Shown here piece by piece: positions 1 through 7,739 of a stretch of DNA of 64,000 nt. This DNA is from Paraburkholderia heleia NBRC 101817 (GTDB taxonomy: Bacteria; Pseudomonadota; Gammaproteobacteria; Burkholderiales; Burkholderiaceae). The DNA lies in NCBI RefSeq assembly GCF_000739775.1, contig NZ_BBJH01000001.1:1-64000 (forward strand). The letters are read 5' to 3'. Numbering within the stretch: the stretch's first letter is position 1; each line of letters starts with the position of its first letter. A model generated the notes under the pieces. The model saw nothing but the letters and a program-made list of their open reading frames with translations, was not told where the DNA came from and did no database searches. Both the position numbers and the translations under genes were made by a program.

Positions 1-210
1 CTTCTGCACATGCGCTTGCATGCCGGAAGCGAGAAATATGCACAACCGATGGAATGACCGCGCGCGCAGCGACGCACCGCGCCCTCTATCTCCGCCGCAA
101 AGACGCTTGCGAGGGAGCCTTGCGTGCTTCGCGTGCACGCCGCCGTCTGGCACCGCATCTCGCCGAACTCCCTTGTCCAGCCGTTTCTGTCCTGACAACA
201 AGGAGAATTC

Positions 211-888
211 ATGAAGTCGTCCAAAACGTGGGGTGCGGTTTTCGCCGTCGCCGCGATCGTGGCCCTGAGCGGATGCGCGACGGAGTCGTCGCGTTCGCTG
301 CCAGTGCCGCCTGTCACCAGCGCGCAACGCCCTGCCGTCGGCAAGCCGGTGCAAATCGCTGTCGGCAAGTTCGACAATCGCTCGAGCTACATGCGAGGCA
401 TCTTCTCCGACGGCATCGACCGCCTAGGTGGCCAGGCAAAGACCATCCTGATCACGTCGATGCAGCAAAGCGGCCGCTTCAGTGTGCTCGATCGCGACAA
501 CCTCGACGAGATCCGCCAGGAAGCGGGCTTCACCAAGAAGGCCCAGGCGATCAAGGGCGCCAACTATGTCATTACCGGCGACGTCACTGAGTTCGGTCGC
601 AAGGAAGTCGGCGATCACCAACTGTTCGGCATTCTTGGCAGTGGCAAAAACCAGATCGCCTACGCGAAGGTAAGCATCAACGTTGTCGACACCACGACTT
701 CAGAAGTCGTCGCATCCGCGCAGGGCGCGGGCGAGTACAGTCTTTCGAACCGCGAGATCATTGGCTTTGGCGGCACCGCGAGCTACGACTCGACCCTCAA
801 TGGCAAGGTGCTCGAGCTCGCGATCCAGGAAGCGGTCAACCATCTGGCCGACCAGGTCGACGCCGGCGCGCTGCGCAGCGCACACTGA
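211..888 (+). CDS. CsgG/HfaB-family lipoprotein
   Basis: A 225-residue exported lipoprotein: a hydrophobic signal with lipobox LSGC lies near residues 18-22, followed by a CsgG-like alpha/beta domain (VGKFDNRSSY, then the ANYVITGDVTEFGR segment). Family members sit at the outer membrane; true CsgG forms the curli secretion pore, but this protein is shorter than E. coli CsgG (about 277 residues) and no curli subunit gene is nearby. The start is set by AAGGAG seven bases upstream. It is first of three small lipoprotein genes in one direction, a grouping I know from other Proteobacteria next to DUF4810 and DUF799 proteins. Pore formation is not shown by the sequence. Confidence 0.85.
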   Translation: MKSSKTWGAVFAVAAIVALSGCATESSRSLPVPPVTSAQRPAVGKPVQIAVGKFDNRSSYMRGIFSDGIDRLGGQAKTILITSMQQSGRFSVLDRDNLDEIRQEAGFTKKAQAIKGANYVITGDVTEFGRKEVGDHQLFGILGSGKNQIAYAKVSINVVDTTTSEVVASAQGAGEYSLSNREIIGFGGTASYDSTLNGKVLELAIQEAVNHLADQVDAGALRSAH

Positions 889-946
889 CTACCCACGTCG
901 TGTGCGTTTCAGGCTGGTACAGAACAACTACTCAAATGGGGTTTTC

Positions 947-1312
947 ATGAAATACACAGGCACGCTTCGGGGACTCTGCCTGCCCATCACGGCGGCAACG
1001 CTGCTGCTCGCAGGCTGCGCGAACACCACGCCGTCTCTCTACCAGTGGAGCGGCTATCAGCCCGAAGTCTACGACTACTTGAAGGGCGAGAAGGCGCCGC
1101 AGCAACAGATCGATGCGCTCGAGAAGTCGCTGCAGGAGATCCGCGCGAAGGGCAACATGCCGCCGCCCGGATTCCATGCGCAGCTGGGCTTGCTCTACGC
1201 GAACGTCGGCAACGACGCGCAAGCCATGCAGGAATTCGACGCCGAGAAGCACCTCTTCCCAGAGTCGTCGACCTATATGGACTTCCTTATGAAGAAACCG
1301 AAACAGCAATAA
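947..1312 (+). CDS. DUF4810-type small lipoprotein
   Basis: A 121-residue lipoprotein with signal peptide and lipobox LAGC at about residues 20-24. The mature part is helical (LYQWSGYQPEVYDYLKG, then a QQQIDALEKSLQEI helix and a TPR-like QLGLLYANVGNDAQAM segment), as in DUF4810 proteins. Longer in-frame starts exist upstream, but they would place the obvious signal peptide in mid-protein, so I use the ATG at 947. It lies 58 bases after the CsgG-like gene and 14 bases before the DUF799-like gene, so the three are probably one transcript and act together at the outer membrane. The molecular function is unknown. Confidence 0.82.
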   Translation: MKYTGTLRGLCLPITAATLLLAGCANTTPSLYQWSGYQPEVYDYLKGEKAPQQQIDALEKSLQEIRAKGNMPPPGFHAQLGLLYANVGNDAQAMQEFDAEKHLFPESSTYMDFLMKKPKQQ

Positions 1313-1326
1313 GCGAGCGTACCGAT

Positions 1327-1992
1327 ATGTCCAGATTTTCAACTCTCAAGCTCTGGCTGGCTCTGTTCGCGTTCGCATTGCTGGCCGCTTGTGCACAGCC
1401 GGTCAGGCACGTGGATTACACAGCGTTCAAGAACGCGCGACCGCGCTCGATCCTCGTATTGCCACCCGACAACGCGACGACGGATGTGAATGCGTCGAAC
1501 AGCATGCTCTCGCAGATGACAATGCCGCTCGCCGAGGCGGGCTACTATGTGATTCCGGTCGCGGTCATGGAGGAAACGTTCAAGCAGAATGGACTGACGA
1601 CGGCAGGCGATATCCAGCAGACTCCACCGGAGAAGTTGCGCGAGATATTCGGTGCCGATGCGGTGGTGTACTCGAAGATCACGCAATACGGGACGCAATA
1701 TCGTGTGATCGATAGCGCGACAGTGGTGACGGCGACGGCGAAACTCGTCGATCTGAAAACCGGCAAGGTGCTCTGGCAAGGCGCGGCAAGCGCCGACAGC
1801 AACGAGGGCAATAACAGCAGTGGCGGCGGCCTGATTGGCATGCTGGTGATGGCGGCGATCAAGCAGGTCACGAACTCGCTGACCGACAAGAGTCACGATA
1901 TCGCGGGTGTCACGAGCTATCGTCTGCTGCACGCGGGCCCCCCGACAGGCCTGCTCTACGGTCCGCACTCGCCGAAATACGGCACGGACTGA
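1327..1992 (+). CDS. DUF799/GNA1162-family lipoprotein
   Basis: A 221-residue lipoprotein with signal peptide and lipobox LAAC around residues 19-22. The mature domain (SILVLPPDNATTDV, then FGADAVVYSKITQYGTQY) matches the GNA1162/DUF799 family, whose fold resembles TolB N-terminal and CsgG-like periplasmic domains. The ATG at 1327 is chosen because it alone places the signal peptide at the N-terminus. It is third in the lipoprotein operon and ends about 30 bases before a hairpin shared with rpoD. Family members are surface or periplasmic, and neisserial GNA1162 is a vaccine candidate. Function here is inferred only as envelope assembly or transport. Confidence 0.83.
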   Translation: MSRFSTLKLWLALFAFALLAACAQPVRHVDYTAFKNARPRSILVLPPDNATTDVNASNSMLSQMTMPLAEAGYYVIPVAVMEETFKQNGLTTAGDIQQTPPEKLREIFGADAVVYSKITQYGTQYRVIDSATVVTATAKLVDLKTGKVLWQGAASADSNEGNNSSGGGLIGMLVMAAIKQVTNSLTDKSHDIAGVTSYRLLHAGPPTGLLYGPHSPKYGTD

Positions 1993-2018
1993 CCGGCGCT
2001 CGCGTCGCATAAAGAAAA

Positions 2019-2046
2019 AGCCCGCCACCGGAAGGTGACGGGCTTC
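2019..2046. terminator. Bidirectional rho-independent terminator
   Basis: An inverted repeat CCCGCCACC / GGTGACGGG with one internal mismatch and a 3-base loop. It is flanked by A-rich sequence on the left and T-rich sequence on the right, so it can terminate both the rightward lipoprotein operon and the leftward rpoD transcript. Confidence 0.75.
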
Positions 2047-2085
2047 TTTATTTTCCAGCTCCAGGGAGCGCCGCGATAAACGCGC

Positions 2086-4065
2086 TTAGCGCTCCAGGAA
2101 CGGCCGCAGCTTGTCCGCGCGGCTCGGGTGCATCAGCTTGCGCATTGCCTTGCTCTCGATCTGGCGGATACGCTCGCGCGTCACGTCGAACTGCTTGCCC
2201 ACTTCTTCGAGCGTGTGGTCCGAAGTCGTGTCGATGCCGTAACGCATGCGCAGCACCTTCGCTTCGCGCGGCGAGAGCGCCTTGAGCGCCTCGTCGATGG
2301 CAGCGCGCATGTTCGCGTGGATCGCGGCATCAGCCGGCGAGGCCGAACCTGCGTCCTCGATCATGTCGCCGAGCGTCGCGTCGCCGTCGTCGCCCACCGG
2401 GCTTTCGAGCGAAACCGGTTGCTTGGCGATCTTGAGGATGCCACGCACCTTCTCTTCGGTCATGCCCATACGCGCGGCGAGGTCCGCCGGATGCGCTTCC
2501 ATGCCCGTTTGCTGCAGGATCTCGCGCGAAATGCGGTTGAGCTTGTTGATCGTTTCGATCATGTGCACCGGCACGCGGATCGTGCGCGCCTGGTCGGCGA
2601 GCGCACGCGTCACGGCCTGACGCACCCACCACGTCGCGTACGTCGAGAACTTCCAGCCGCGGCGATATTCGAACTTGTCCACCGCCTTCATCAGGCCGAT
2701 GTTGCCTTCCTGGATCAGGTCGAGGAACTGCATGCCGCGGTTCACGTACTTCTTCGCGATCGAGATCACGAGACGCAGGTTGGCCTTGACCATCTCGCCC
2801 TTCGCTTGACGCATCTTCGATTCGGCGACGGTCATGCGGCGATTGATTGTCTTGATCTGCTGCAGCGACAGCGATGCGGCCGCTTCGATCTCGGCAAGCT
2901 TGCGCTGCTCTGCCTGGATAGCCGGCAGGCTGCGTTCGATCGCGGGACCGTACTTGCTCGACGCGGCTGCGGCGCGCACGCCCCAGTCCAGATCGGTCTC
3001 GTGGCCCGGGAACTGCTCGACGAAGGCTTCGCGCGGCATGCCGCAGCGATCGACGACGATGGAGAGCACATTGCGCTCGAGCGCGCGAATCTGCGCGACC
3101 TGATCGTGCAGCAGCGAGCACAGGCGGTCGATCGTGCGGGCCGTGAAGCGGATCGGCGCGAGTTCCGTCTGGATGTCGGCGCAGATCTTCATTTCCGAGG
3201 CCGAAGCGCGCGCATTGGCGTCCGTCGTGCAGGCCATCTGTTCGAACAGCGCGCGAACGCGCGCGAAGATCGCGAGGCTGTCTGCCTTCAGCTGCGCGAG
3301 CAGGGCTTCGTTCGCCTTGCTGTTGTCGCCGTCGCTGTCTTCGTCGTCGCCCGAGTCGTCCGAGTCCTCGTCGTCCGATGCCTGCGCTTCGACTTCTGCG
3401 TCTGCGTCTGCGTCGGCCGAAGCCGGTTCCTGTGCGGCTTCGTCACTGCCGATGCCGTCGACGAGTTCGTCGATGCGCATTTCGTCAGCCGCGACGCGGT
3501 CAGCGTCGGCGAGGATGGTCGCGACGATCGACGGGCATGCCGCGATCGCCTGGATCATTTCCTGGAGGCCGTCTTCGATGCGCTTCGCCACTTCGATTTC
3601 GCCGGCGCGCGTAAGCAGCTCGCTCGAGCCCATTTCGCGCATGTACATGCGCACGGGGTCGGTCGTGCGGCCGAATTCGGAGTCGACGGTCGAGAGCGCG
3701 ACTTCGACTTCTTCGTCGGCTTCGTCGTCGGCCTGCTGGTCGGCGCGGGAATCTTCGTTCAGGAGCAGCGTGTCGGAGTCGGGCGCCTGCTCGTACACCT
3801 GCACGCCCATGTCGTTGAACGTGGCGACGATCGTTTCCAGCGCGGCCGTCTGCGCGAAGTTGTCGGGCAGATGGTCGTTGATGTCCGCGTGGGTCAGATA
3901 ACCGCGTTCGCGGCCGAGCTTGATGAGCGCCCGCATTTGATGCTGGCGTTTTTCGAGTTGCGAGCCTGCGTCCATGGGCGTCGTATCGCCGGTCTTGTCT
4001 TTGGACGAGCGGCGTGCGGGGCGGGCAGACGAGGTCAGCGCGTCGTCCCGGTCATGGCTTGTCAA
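2086..4065 (-). CDS. rpoD: RNA polymerase sigma factor RpoD (sigma-70)
   Basis: Primary-type sigma factor of about 659 residues. Region 1.1 ([20 protein letters not shown]) lies near the N-terminus, then region 1.2 ([11 protein letters not shown]), a non-conserved spacer with a strongly Asp/Glu/Ser-rich run, region 2 with [10 protein letters not shown] at about residues 477-486, and region 4.2 ending [14 protein letters not shown] near the C-terminus. I choose TTG at 4065 because GAGGAG lies about seven bases upstream; an in-frame ATG 12 codons further up has no good ribosome site. There is no dnaG or rpsU neighbour, unlike the classical rpsU-dnaG-rpoD operon, so this may be a relocated or second rpoD copy. 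It transcribes away from the bidirectional terminator. Confidence 0.95.
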   Translation of the reverse strand: MTSHDRDDALTSSARPARRSSKDKTGDTTPMDAGSQLEKRQHQMRALIKLGRERGYLTHADINDHLPDNFAQTAALETIVATFNDMGVQVYEQAPDSDTLLLNEDSRADQQADDEADEEVEVALSTVDSEFGRTTDPVRMYMREMGSSELLTRAGEIEVAKRIEDGLQEMIQAIAACPSIVATILADADRVAADEMRIDELVDGIGSDEAAQEPASADADADAEVEAQASDDEDSDDSGDDEDSDGDNSKANEALLAQLKADSLAIFARVRALFEQMACTTDANARASASEMKICADIQTELAPIRFTARTIDRLCSLLHDQVAQIRALERNVLSIVVDRCGMPREAFVEQFPGHETDLDWGVRAAAASSKYGPAIERSLPAIQAEQRKLAEIEAAASLSLQQIKTINRRMTVAESKMRQAKGEMVKANLRLVISIAKKYVNRGMQFLDLIQEGNIGLMKAVDKFEYRRGWKFSTYATWWVRQAVTRALADQARTIRVPVHMIETINKLNRISREILQQTGMEAHPADLAARMGMTEEKVRGILKIAKQPVSLESPVGDDGDATLGDMIEDAGSASPADAAIHANMRAAIDEALKALSPREAKVLRMRYGIDTTSDHTLEEVGKQFDVTRERIRQIESKAMRKLMHPSRADKLRPFLER

Positions 4066-4479
4066 TACATTCTCCTCGAAGGGATAGCCCGACAAGGGCA
4101 AAAAGGGTCACGCGCCAGCGGCGTGGCGTCCTGGCGATGACGAAATTGCAGGGGAGTGGGCGGGGGCGCATGCCGGTCCCGCCAAGCGAGCGCCAAACGT
4201 CTGAAGACGTGGCAGCCTGGATTTTCGTGCAATGCAGAAAGACCGCGTATGGTAGTGCGTTACGGCATGCGAGGCAACCTGAATCGTCGTGTTTGCGGCA
4301 CATTGTCCGCTTTCAGGGTCGTATCGCTCGATAGCGCTCCACCTTACCTATTTCCTACATAAGCCCCTTAGACCATTTTTCAAGCGAGAAGTTCACGTAT
4401 TTGTCACTCGCCTGGGCACATGGCTCGCTGTTATTCCCCCGCTACATCCCCGTTGTCCGATCGCCATGCGTGGCGGCGC
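4066..4479. other. Intergenic region upstream of rpoD
   Basis: No convincing gene. It holds the rpoD leader and presumably its promoters on the minus strand. The left part is GC-rich, while 4340-4400 is relatively AT-rich and contains the promoter-like hexamers listed separately. The methyltransferase gene ends at 4480. Confidence 0.5.
4356..4383 (-). promoter_or_regulatory. Possible sigma-70 promoter for rpoD
   Basis: On the minus strand TTGAAA (4383-4378) is followed after 16 bases by TATGTA (4361-4356). It lies in the AT-richest part of the gap, about 290 bases upstream of the rpoD start. This is a match by eye only. Confidence 0.3.
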
Positions 4480-5070
4480 TCAAGCACGAATCGCGACAAT
4501 CCGTTGAACGCGTTTGCCGGAGGAGCGGTTGACTGCCGCCTCGTCGAGCGCGATGCTCGTGCCCTCGAGCGCGCCGGTGACGAGCGCCGGGTCAAAGGCA
4601 CTGTATAGACGTCCCGCTGCGTCGCGCGCGCTGTCGCTATCGGTCACGCGCCAGCTCAGATAAAGCGTGCCGCCGGGTTTGAGCAGTTCCACAAGGCGGC
4701 GGCAGGCCGCGCCGATCTGTGCGACGGGCAAATGCATGATCACGGTCTCGCAGAGGACGTTGTCAAAGCTCGCGGCGGGCACACCCTTCAGTTCAGGCAA
4801 CGTGGCGAGACCGAAGGCGTACTGCGGATGTTCTGCGGCGGCCCTGGCGATCAGACCCTCCGACGCGTCGTAGCCCGTCGTCGGATAACCATGGGCGTTC
4901 AGCCACGCTACGTCGCGGCCCGAACCGCAGCCGATGTCCGCCGTCCTTCCCTGAGGCCGGAAATACCGGGTGAGACGCGCATAGAGGTCGTCGGGCGCAG
5001 GCTGGTTCGCCCATTCGGCGGCGTAGCTTGCGGCGCCACTCGTGTACGTCTCGATCGTCATGGAGTCCAT
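4480..5070 (-). CDS. Class I SAM-dependent methyltransferase
   Basis: A 196-residue cytoplasmic protein with the Rossmann methyltransferase signature: motif I ADIGCGSGRDVAWL around residues 44-57, acidic motif II (TTGYDAS), and motif IV/V in the DNVLCETVIMHLP region followed by LLKPGGTLYLSWR. It resembles small UbiE/TehB-like methyltransferases; the substrate cannot be told from sequence. A second in-frame ATG three codons later (5061) could be the true start. It stands alone between rpoD and a GFA-family gene on the same strand. The 139-base gap before it makes cotranscription uncertain. Confidence 0.85.
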   Translation of the reverse strand: MDSMTIETYTSGAASYAAEWANQPAPDDLYARLTRYFRPQGRTADIGCGSGRDVAWLNAHGYPTTGYDASEGLIARAAAEHPQYAFGLATLPELKGVPAASFDNVLCETVIMHLPVAQIGAACRRLVELLKPGGTLYLSWRVTDSDSARDAAGRLYSAFDPALVTGALEGTSIALDEAAVNRSSGKRVQRIVAIRA

Positions 5071-5209
5071 ATGGGGCTCGCTGTTCGTGTGACAAGAGGA
5101 AAGGACGCTTCGAGACTAGCCGATCCACGCGACGCCAGGCAGTAGCGCGGCGATACCGGTATGGCCGCTGCCACGCTCGCCAGTGGCAAGGCGCTCGCCG
5201 TACGCCGCG

Positions 5210-5647
5210 TCAGGGCGGGAATTCGTCGTATTGGGGCAGCGTGTCGTCGATCTCGAACCACGGCGCTTTCGAGCGCACGAAGATATGGCCGGCGGGCCGG
5301 ATGTCCGGCGGATCGGTCAGCGTGCCGAGCGTCACGTGAACGTACGCTCCTTCGCGCACGACTGAATAGAGCAGCGAGCCGCAGCGGCCGCAATGGATGT
5401 CGTGGGCGCCCTGCGGATCGCCGTAGACCAGCGTCTGCCCTTCGCCTTCGGTGAGTCGCAGCGCTTCCCTTTCGATGCCCGCAAACGGCTTGAACGCGGA
5501 ACCTGTAGCGCGGCGGCACTGCGAGCAGTGGCAATTGAATGCGTAGCGGAATGCATTGGCTACCGCGTAGCGCACGGCGCCACAAAGGCACTGGCCGCGC
5601 AGCGTGGCGGGAGCATTCGTGTGGGTGGGAGCAGTATCGGCGGACAT
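5210..5647 (-). CDS. GFA-family zinc protein (CENP-V/GFA domain)
   Basis: A 145-residue protein with the GFA zinc-binding cysteine pattern: GQCLCGAVRY near residues 19-28, then CHCSQCRRATGS and later HCGRCGSLLYS. The family is named after glutathione-dependent formaldehyde-activating enzyme, but many members have no proven activity, so a glutathione-adduct role is only a family-level guess. The length (about 130-150 residues) is normal and the protein appears complete. It is on the same strand as the methyltransferase and points away from the HTH locus to its right. Confidence 0.85.
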   Translation of the reverse strand: MSADTAPTHTNAPATLRGQCLCGAVRYAVANAFRYAFNCHCSQCRRATGSAFKPFAGIEREALRLTEGEGQTLVYGDPQGAHDIHCGRCGSLLYSVVREGAYVHVTLGTLTDPPDIRPAGHIFVRSKAPWFEIDDTLPQYDEFPP

Positions 5648-5904
5648 GATGGACGCGGTGCTCGCGCGGCAAGTGTCGAACGTTGCGCACGGGCGGCTGC
5701 CGTGTGTGCCTTCACATCATACGATTGAGTCACCTGCGGCGCAGGAAAACGCAAAGGTCACCACATATGGGGATCGGCCGGCGAGTCATCGCCTCCGCAC
5801 CGTCCGTGGCGCCCCTGGAACCCCGAAATGCACAGCGAATTTCCCATAGGCGGTTACCTTTCGCGCTCTGGCACAACGCACCGCTTAAGCCCAACGAGGC
5901 GAAT

Positions 5905-6255
5905 CTACGCGCCCCGCTCCCTCAGCTCCTTCAATCCCTTGATGACGACGAGCAGCGCGCGGCCGTGCTCTTCCGAGCCGTCCCATGCCTCGACGATCGC
6001 ATTGCGCAGCAATTCGTTGTAGGCGGCCGCGTACCGGCTGGACGGCGGCGCGTTCACACCATAGAAACTGCATAGCTTGTTGAATGACGCGCTCCGGCGC
6101 ACCCGCCGCCCGTTCGACGTACGAAGACGCGAGACAGTAGGCTGGCTGACCCCGGAAAGGCGCGCAATTTCGCTGGAAGAGCGTGAATCGTCCGATAACC
6201 GCCGCAGCAGTTCCTGCACTGGAAAATAGGTTTCTGGGGCTTCCATGTCATGCAT
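5905..6255 (-). CDS. HTH DNA-binding regulator (unassigned family)
   Basis: A 116-residue protein with a Cro/LacI-like helix-turn-helix (SSEIARLSGVSQPTVSRL, about residues 28-45) near the N-terminus and a basic stretch after it (NGRRVRRS). The rest is helical with no recognised ligand domain. It diverges from the unknown gene at 6326; the 70-base gap holds a TATAAT box almost touching the start codon and a small palindrome, suggesting self-regulation. Starts at 6255 or at 6246 (MEAPE) are both possible, and the second would give a nearly leaderless mRNA. It is probably the local regulator of the neighbouring genes. Confidence 0.7.
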   Translation of the reverse strand: MHDMEAPETYFPVQELLRRLSDDSRSSSEIARLSGVSQPTVSRLRTSNGRRVRRSASFNKLCSFYGVNAPPSSRYAAAYNELLRNAIVEAWDGSEEHGRALLVVIKGLKELRERGA

Positions 6256-6282
6256 TATACCTATACAGTAACGGTTATTGAA
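6254..6282 (-). promoter_or_regulatory. Promoter with TATAAT box and operator-like palindrome
   Basis: On the minus strand a perfect TATAAT (6259-6254) overlaps the first ATG of the HTH gene. With a usual -10 to +1 distance, transcription would start at or just before the second ATG (6246), giving a leaderless or near-leaderless message. The 9-base palindrome TAACGGTTA (6269-6277) sits in the spacer, well placed as an operator for the HTH protein. Confidence 0.45.
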
Positions 6283-6325
6283 TTGTTCGCCCAAATCGGC
6301 GGGCGGCTGCACTCCGAGGAAGTCG

Positions 6326-7222
6326 ATGGCACTAAAACACCTACCGCCCACGTTTTGCTGGTCCCGCATCGGGTCAGAGGCTGGCATGGATCTCCCCACA
6401 CTGATCCTGCGCAAGGAGTGGGAGCGCCGGCAGGGCGGCGGGCGGTTCCTGTGGGGCATCGGCCAGTCGCTCGGCAATAGCGCCCAGGTTGCCGCGCTGC
6501 GCACGGGGTCGCTTCTCGCCCTGTTCTCGCCGCCGGCGAGCCGCCCGCGCACGAGGCAAGACAAGCGCGGCAAACGTGCTGGCATGGTCGTTTGGAATGC
6601 GTGGGTCGACGCAAGCGGCCAGGTGCGCCAGCTTCCGCAGCACGTGTTTGTCACGAGCAGCGCTACGCTGCCCTCGGGCGCGGCGCGCGAGCATCACTAC
6701 GCGCTCGTGTGCGTCTCGCCAACCGAACTCAGCGTCGGGAGCTCGCTGCGCGTGGTTCCGGAAAGGCTGCGCAGCGTAAGCACGGCGAAGCCGCCAGGCC
6801 GCTCGCAGGGTACGGTGGTGGTGGATTGCCTCGAGCGCGCCGCCCAGGCGGGCGGCAAAAGCCATCCGCTCGTGTTCACGGCGGAGCTGGAGGCGCCGTA
6901 CTTCGTGCGGCTCACGCAGCCTACGCTCGTCAAGGCGCGCGAGCTCGCGGCAATTCACGAGGCGTCGCGCATGGGCGACTTCGACACCTACGCAGATCTC
7001 ACCCAACGCGTGCGCAGCGAGGCCTGCGCGCAGCAGGCGCGCGGCGTCACGCGCGATCTCTTCGACGTGCCGCCTGCCGAACATGCGGCGTCTTCACGGC
7101 CTGGCGGCGCAAGACCGCACCACGTCTCCCGGGCGGGCGACTGGACGCAGCTCACAATGGAACTCTTCCATGGCGATTCCCATCCGTTCACAAGAGGCCG
7201 AGGCCGCGCAACGCTTTTTTGA
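6326..7222 (+). CDS. Uncharacterised protein, 298 aa
   Basis: I do not recognise this protein. It is soluble, with no signal peptide or clear membrane span. An N-terminal segment is rich in aromatics and glycines (RFLWGIGQSLGN), a basic linker follows (RTRQDKRGKR), and the middle reads as regular alpha/beta (LRQ-to-VVVDCLERAAQ, EAPYFVRLTQPTLVKARELAAI). The C-terminal 40 residues are low-complexity, and their DNA overlaps the next gene by 53 bases in another frame. The start at 6326 has GAGGAAG just upstream; earlier ATGs lack this. It is divergent from an HTH gene and probably controlled by it. It could be part of a small accessory module of unknown purpose. Confidence 0.6.
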   Translation: MALKHLPPTFCWSRIGSEAGMDLPTLILRKEWERRQGGGRFLWGIGQSLGNSAQVAALRTGSLLALFSPPASRPRTRQDKRGKRAGMVVWNAWVDASGQVRQLPQHVFVTSSATLPSGAAREHHYALVCVSPTELSVGSSLRVVPERLRSVSTAKPPGRSQGTVVVDCLERAAQAGGKSHPLVFTAELEAPYFVRLTQPTLVKARELAAIHEASRMGDFDTYADLTQRVRSEACAQQARGVTRDLFDVPPAEHAASSRPGGARPHHVSRAGDWTQLTMELFHGDSHPFTRGRGRATLF

Positions 7223-7418
7223 GGCGAGCCGCAACGTCGACCGGGCATTTCGCGCCCTGCGCGCCGGGACCCATGACCACGTCGCCGCGCCGCTCGCCTA
7301 TGGCGCCGCGCAATCGCGGCTCGACCATGCACTCGACGAGCTGGCGCGTGCCGAGGCGTTGTTCGATTCGGTGACCGAAGTCCAGCTGCGCAAATCAAGG
7401 AATAATCAGGATTGCTGA
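7170..7418 (+). CDS. Small uncharacterised helical protein, 82 aa (probably disrupted)
   Basis: Begins inside the 3' end of the preceding gene (53-base overlap) with ATG at 7170. The sequence is Ala/Arg/Glu-rich and predicted helical (EAEAAQRFFEASRNVDRAF, LDHALDELARAEALFDSV). The last dozen residues change character (LRKSRNNQDC) just before the stop, and coding-like sequence continues in the same frame after the TGA. This suggests small indels have cut the gene short. I know no family for it. The overlap with the upstream gene implies translational coupling. Confidence 0.5.
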   Translation: MAIPIRSQEAEAAQRFFEASRNVDRAFRALRAGTHDHVAAPLAYGAAQSRLDHALDELARAEALFDSVTEVQLRKSRNNQDC

Positions 7419-7553
7419 GGAATCGGCCGCGAACATGCGGATGCGATCTTCATTCATCTCGCCATTTTTGCCGTCGATCACGGTCTCCCGGACTCGAGCG
7501 GCTATCCCCAGGTTGACGTGAATCAACTGGCGAGGGTGTATTTGCGAGTCTAG
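7419..7553 (+). pseudogene. Likely lost 3' part of the preceding gene
   Basis: Immediately after the TGA at 7416-7418 the same frame stays open for about 44 codons to TAG at 7551 and reads like real protein (HADAIFIHLAIFAVDHG, then YPQVDVNQLARVYLRV). Around 7390-7420 neighbouring frames carry IKE and IIRIAEE, so two compensating small indels would join both parts into one protein of about 125 residues. It may be a decayed gene or an assembly error. Confidence 0.4.
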
Positions 7554-7739
7554 TTCCAGTTAATTACGCACTGCGGCGCCAGCAACTGACAATCTATGGT
7601 GCCCCAAATGCAAGTTTGTCTGGATGACATTTCACTCAGGCGCGGCTCATGAAAGCGCGTTTGGCCGGGCAGACATGCCCGAGCTGCGAACGCTGTCCGG
7701 AAGCCACTGCGGGATTCCGGGTTGCCTGGGGAGGGAGAA
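7554..7739. other. Intergenic region, nothing clear
   Basis: With the preceding remnant this completes a stretch of more than 300 bases without an intact gene. It contains moderately AT-rich sequence around 7555-7630 that may carry the promoter of the DUF2254 gene. I see no hairpin or further coding sequence. Confidence 0.4.

Noticed and set aside
2128..4140. A 670-codon plus-strand open frame opposite rpoD
   Set aside because: Pure antisense shadow; rpoD is unmistakable on the minus strand.
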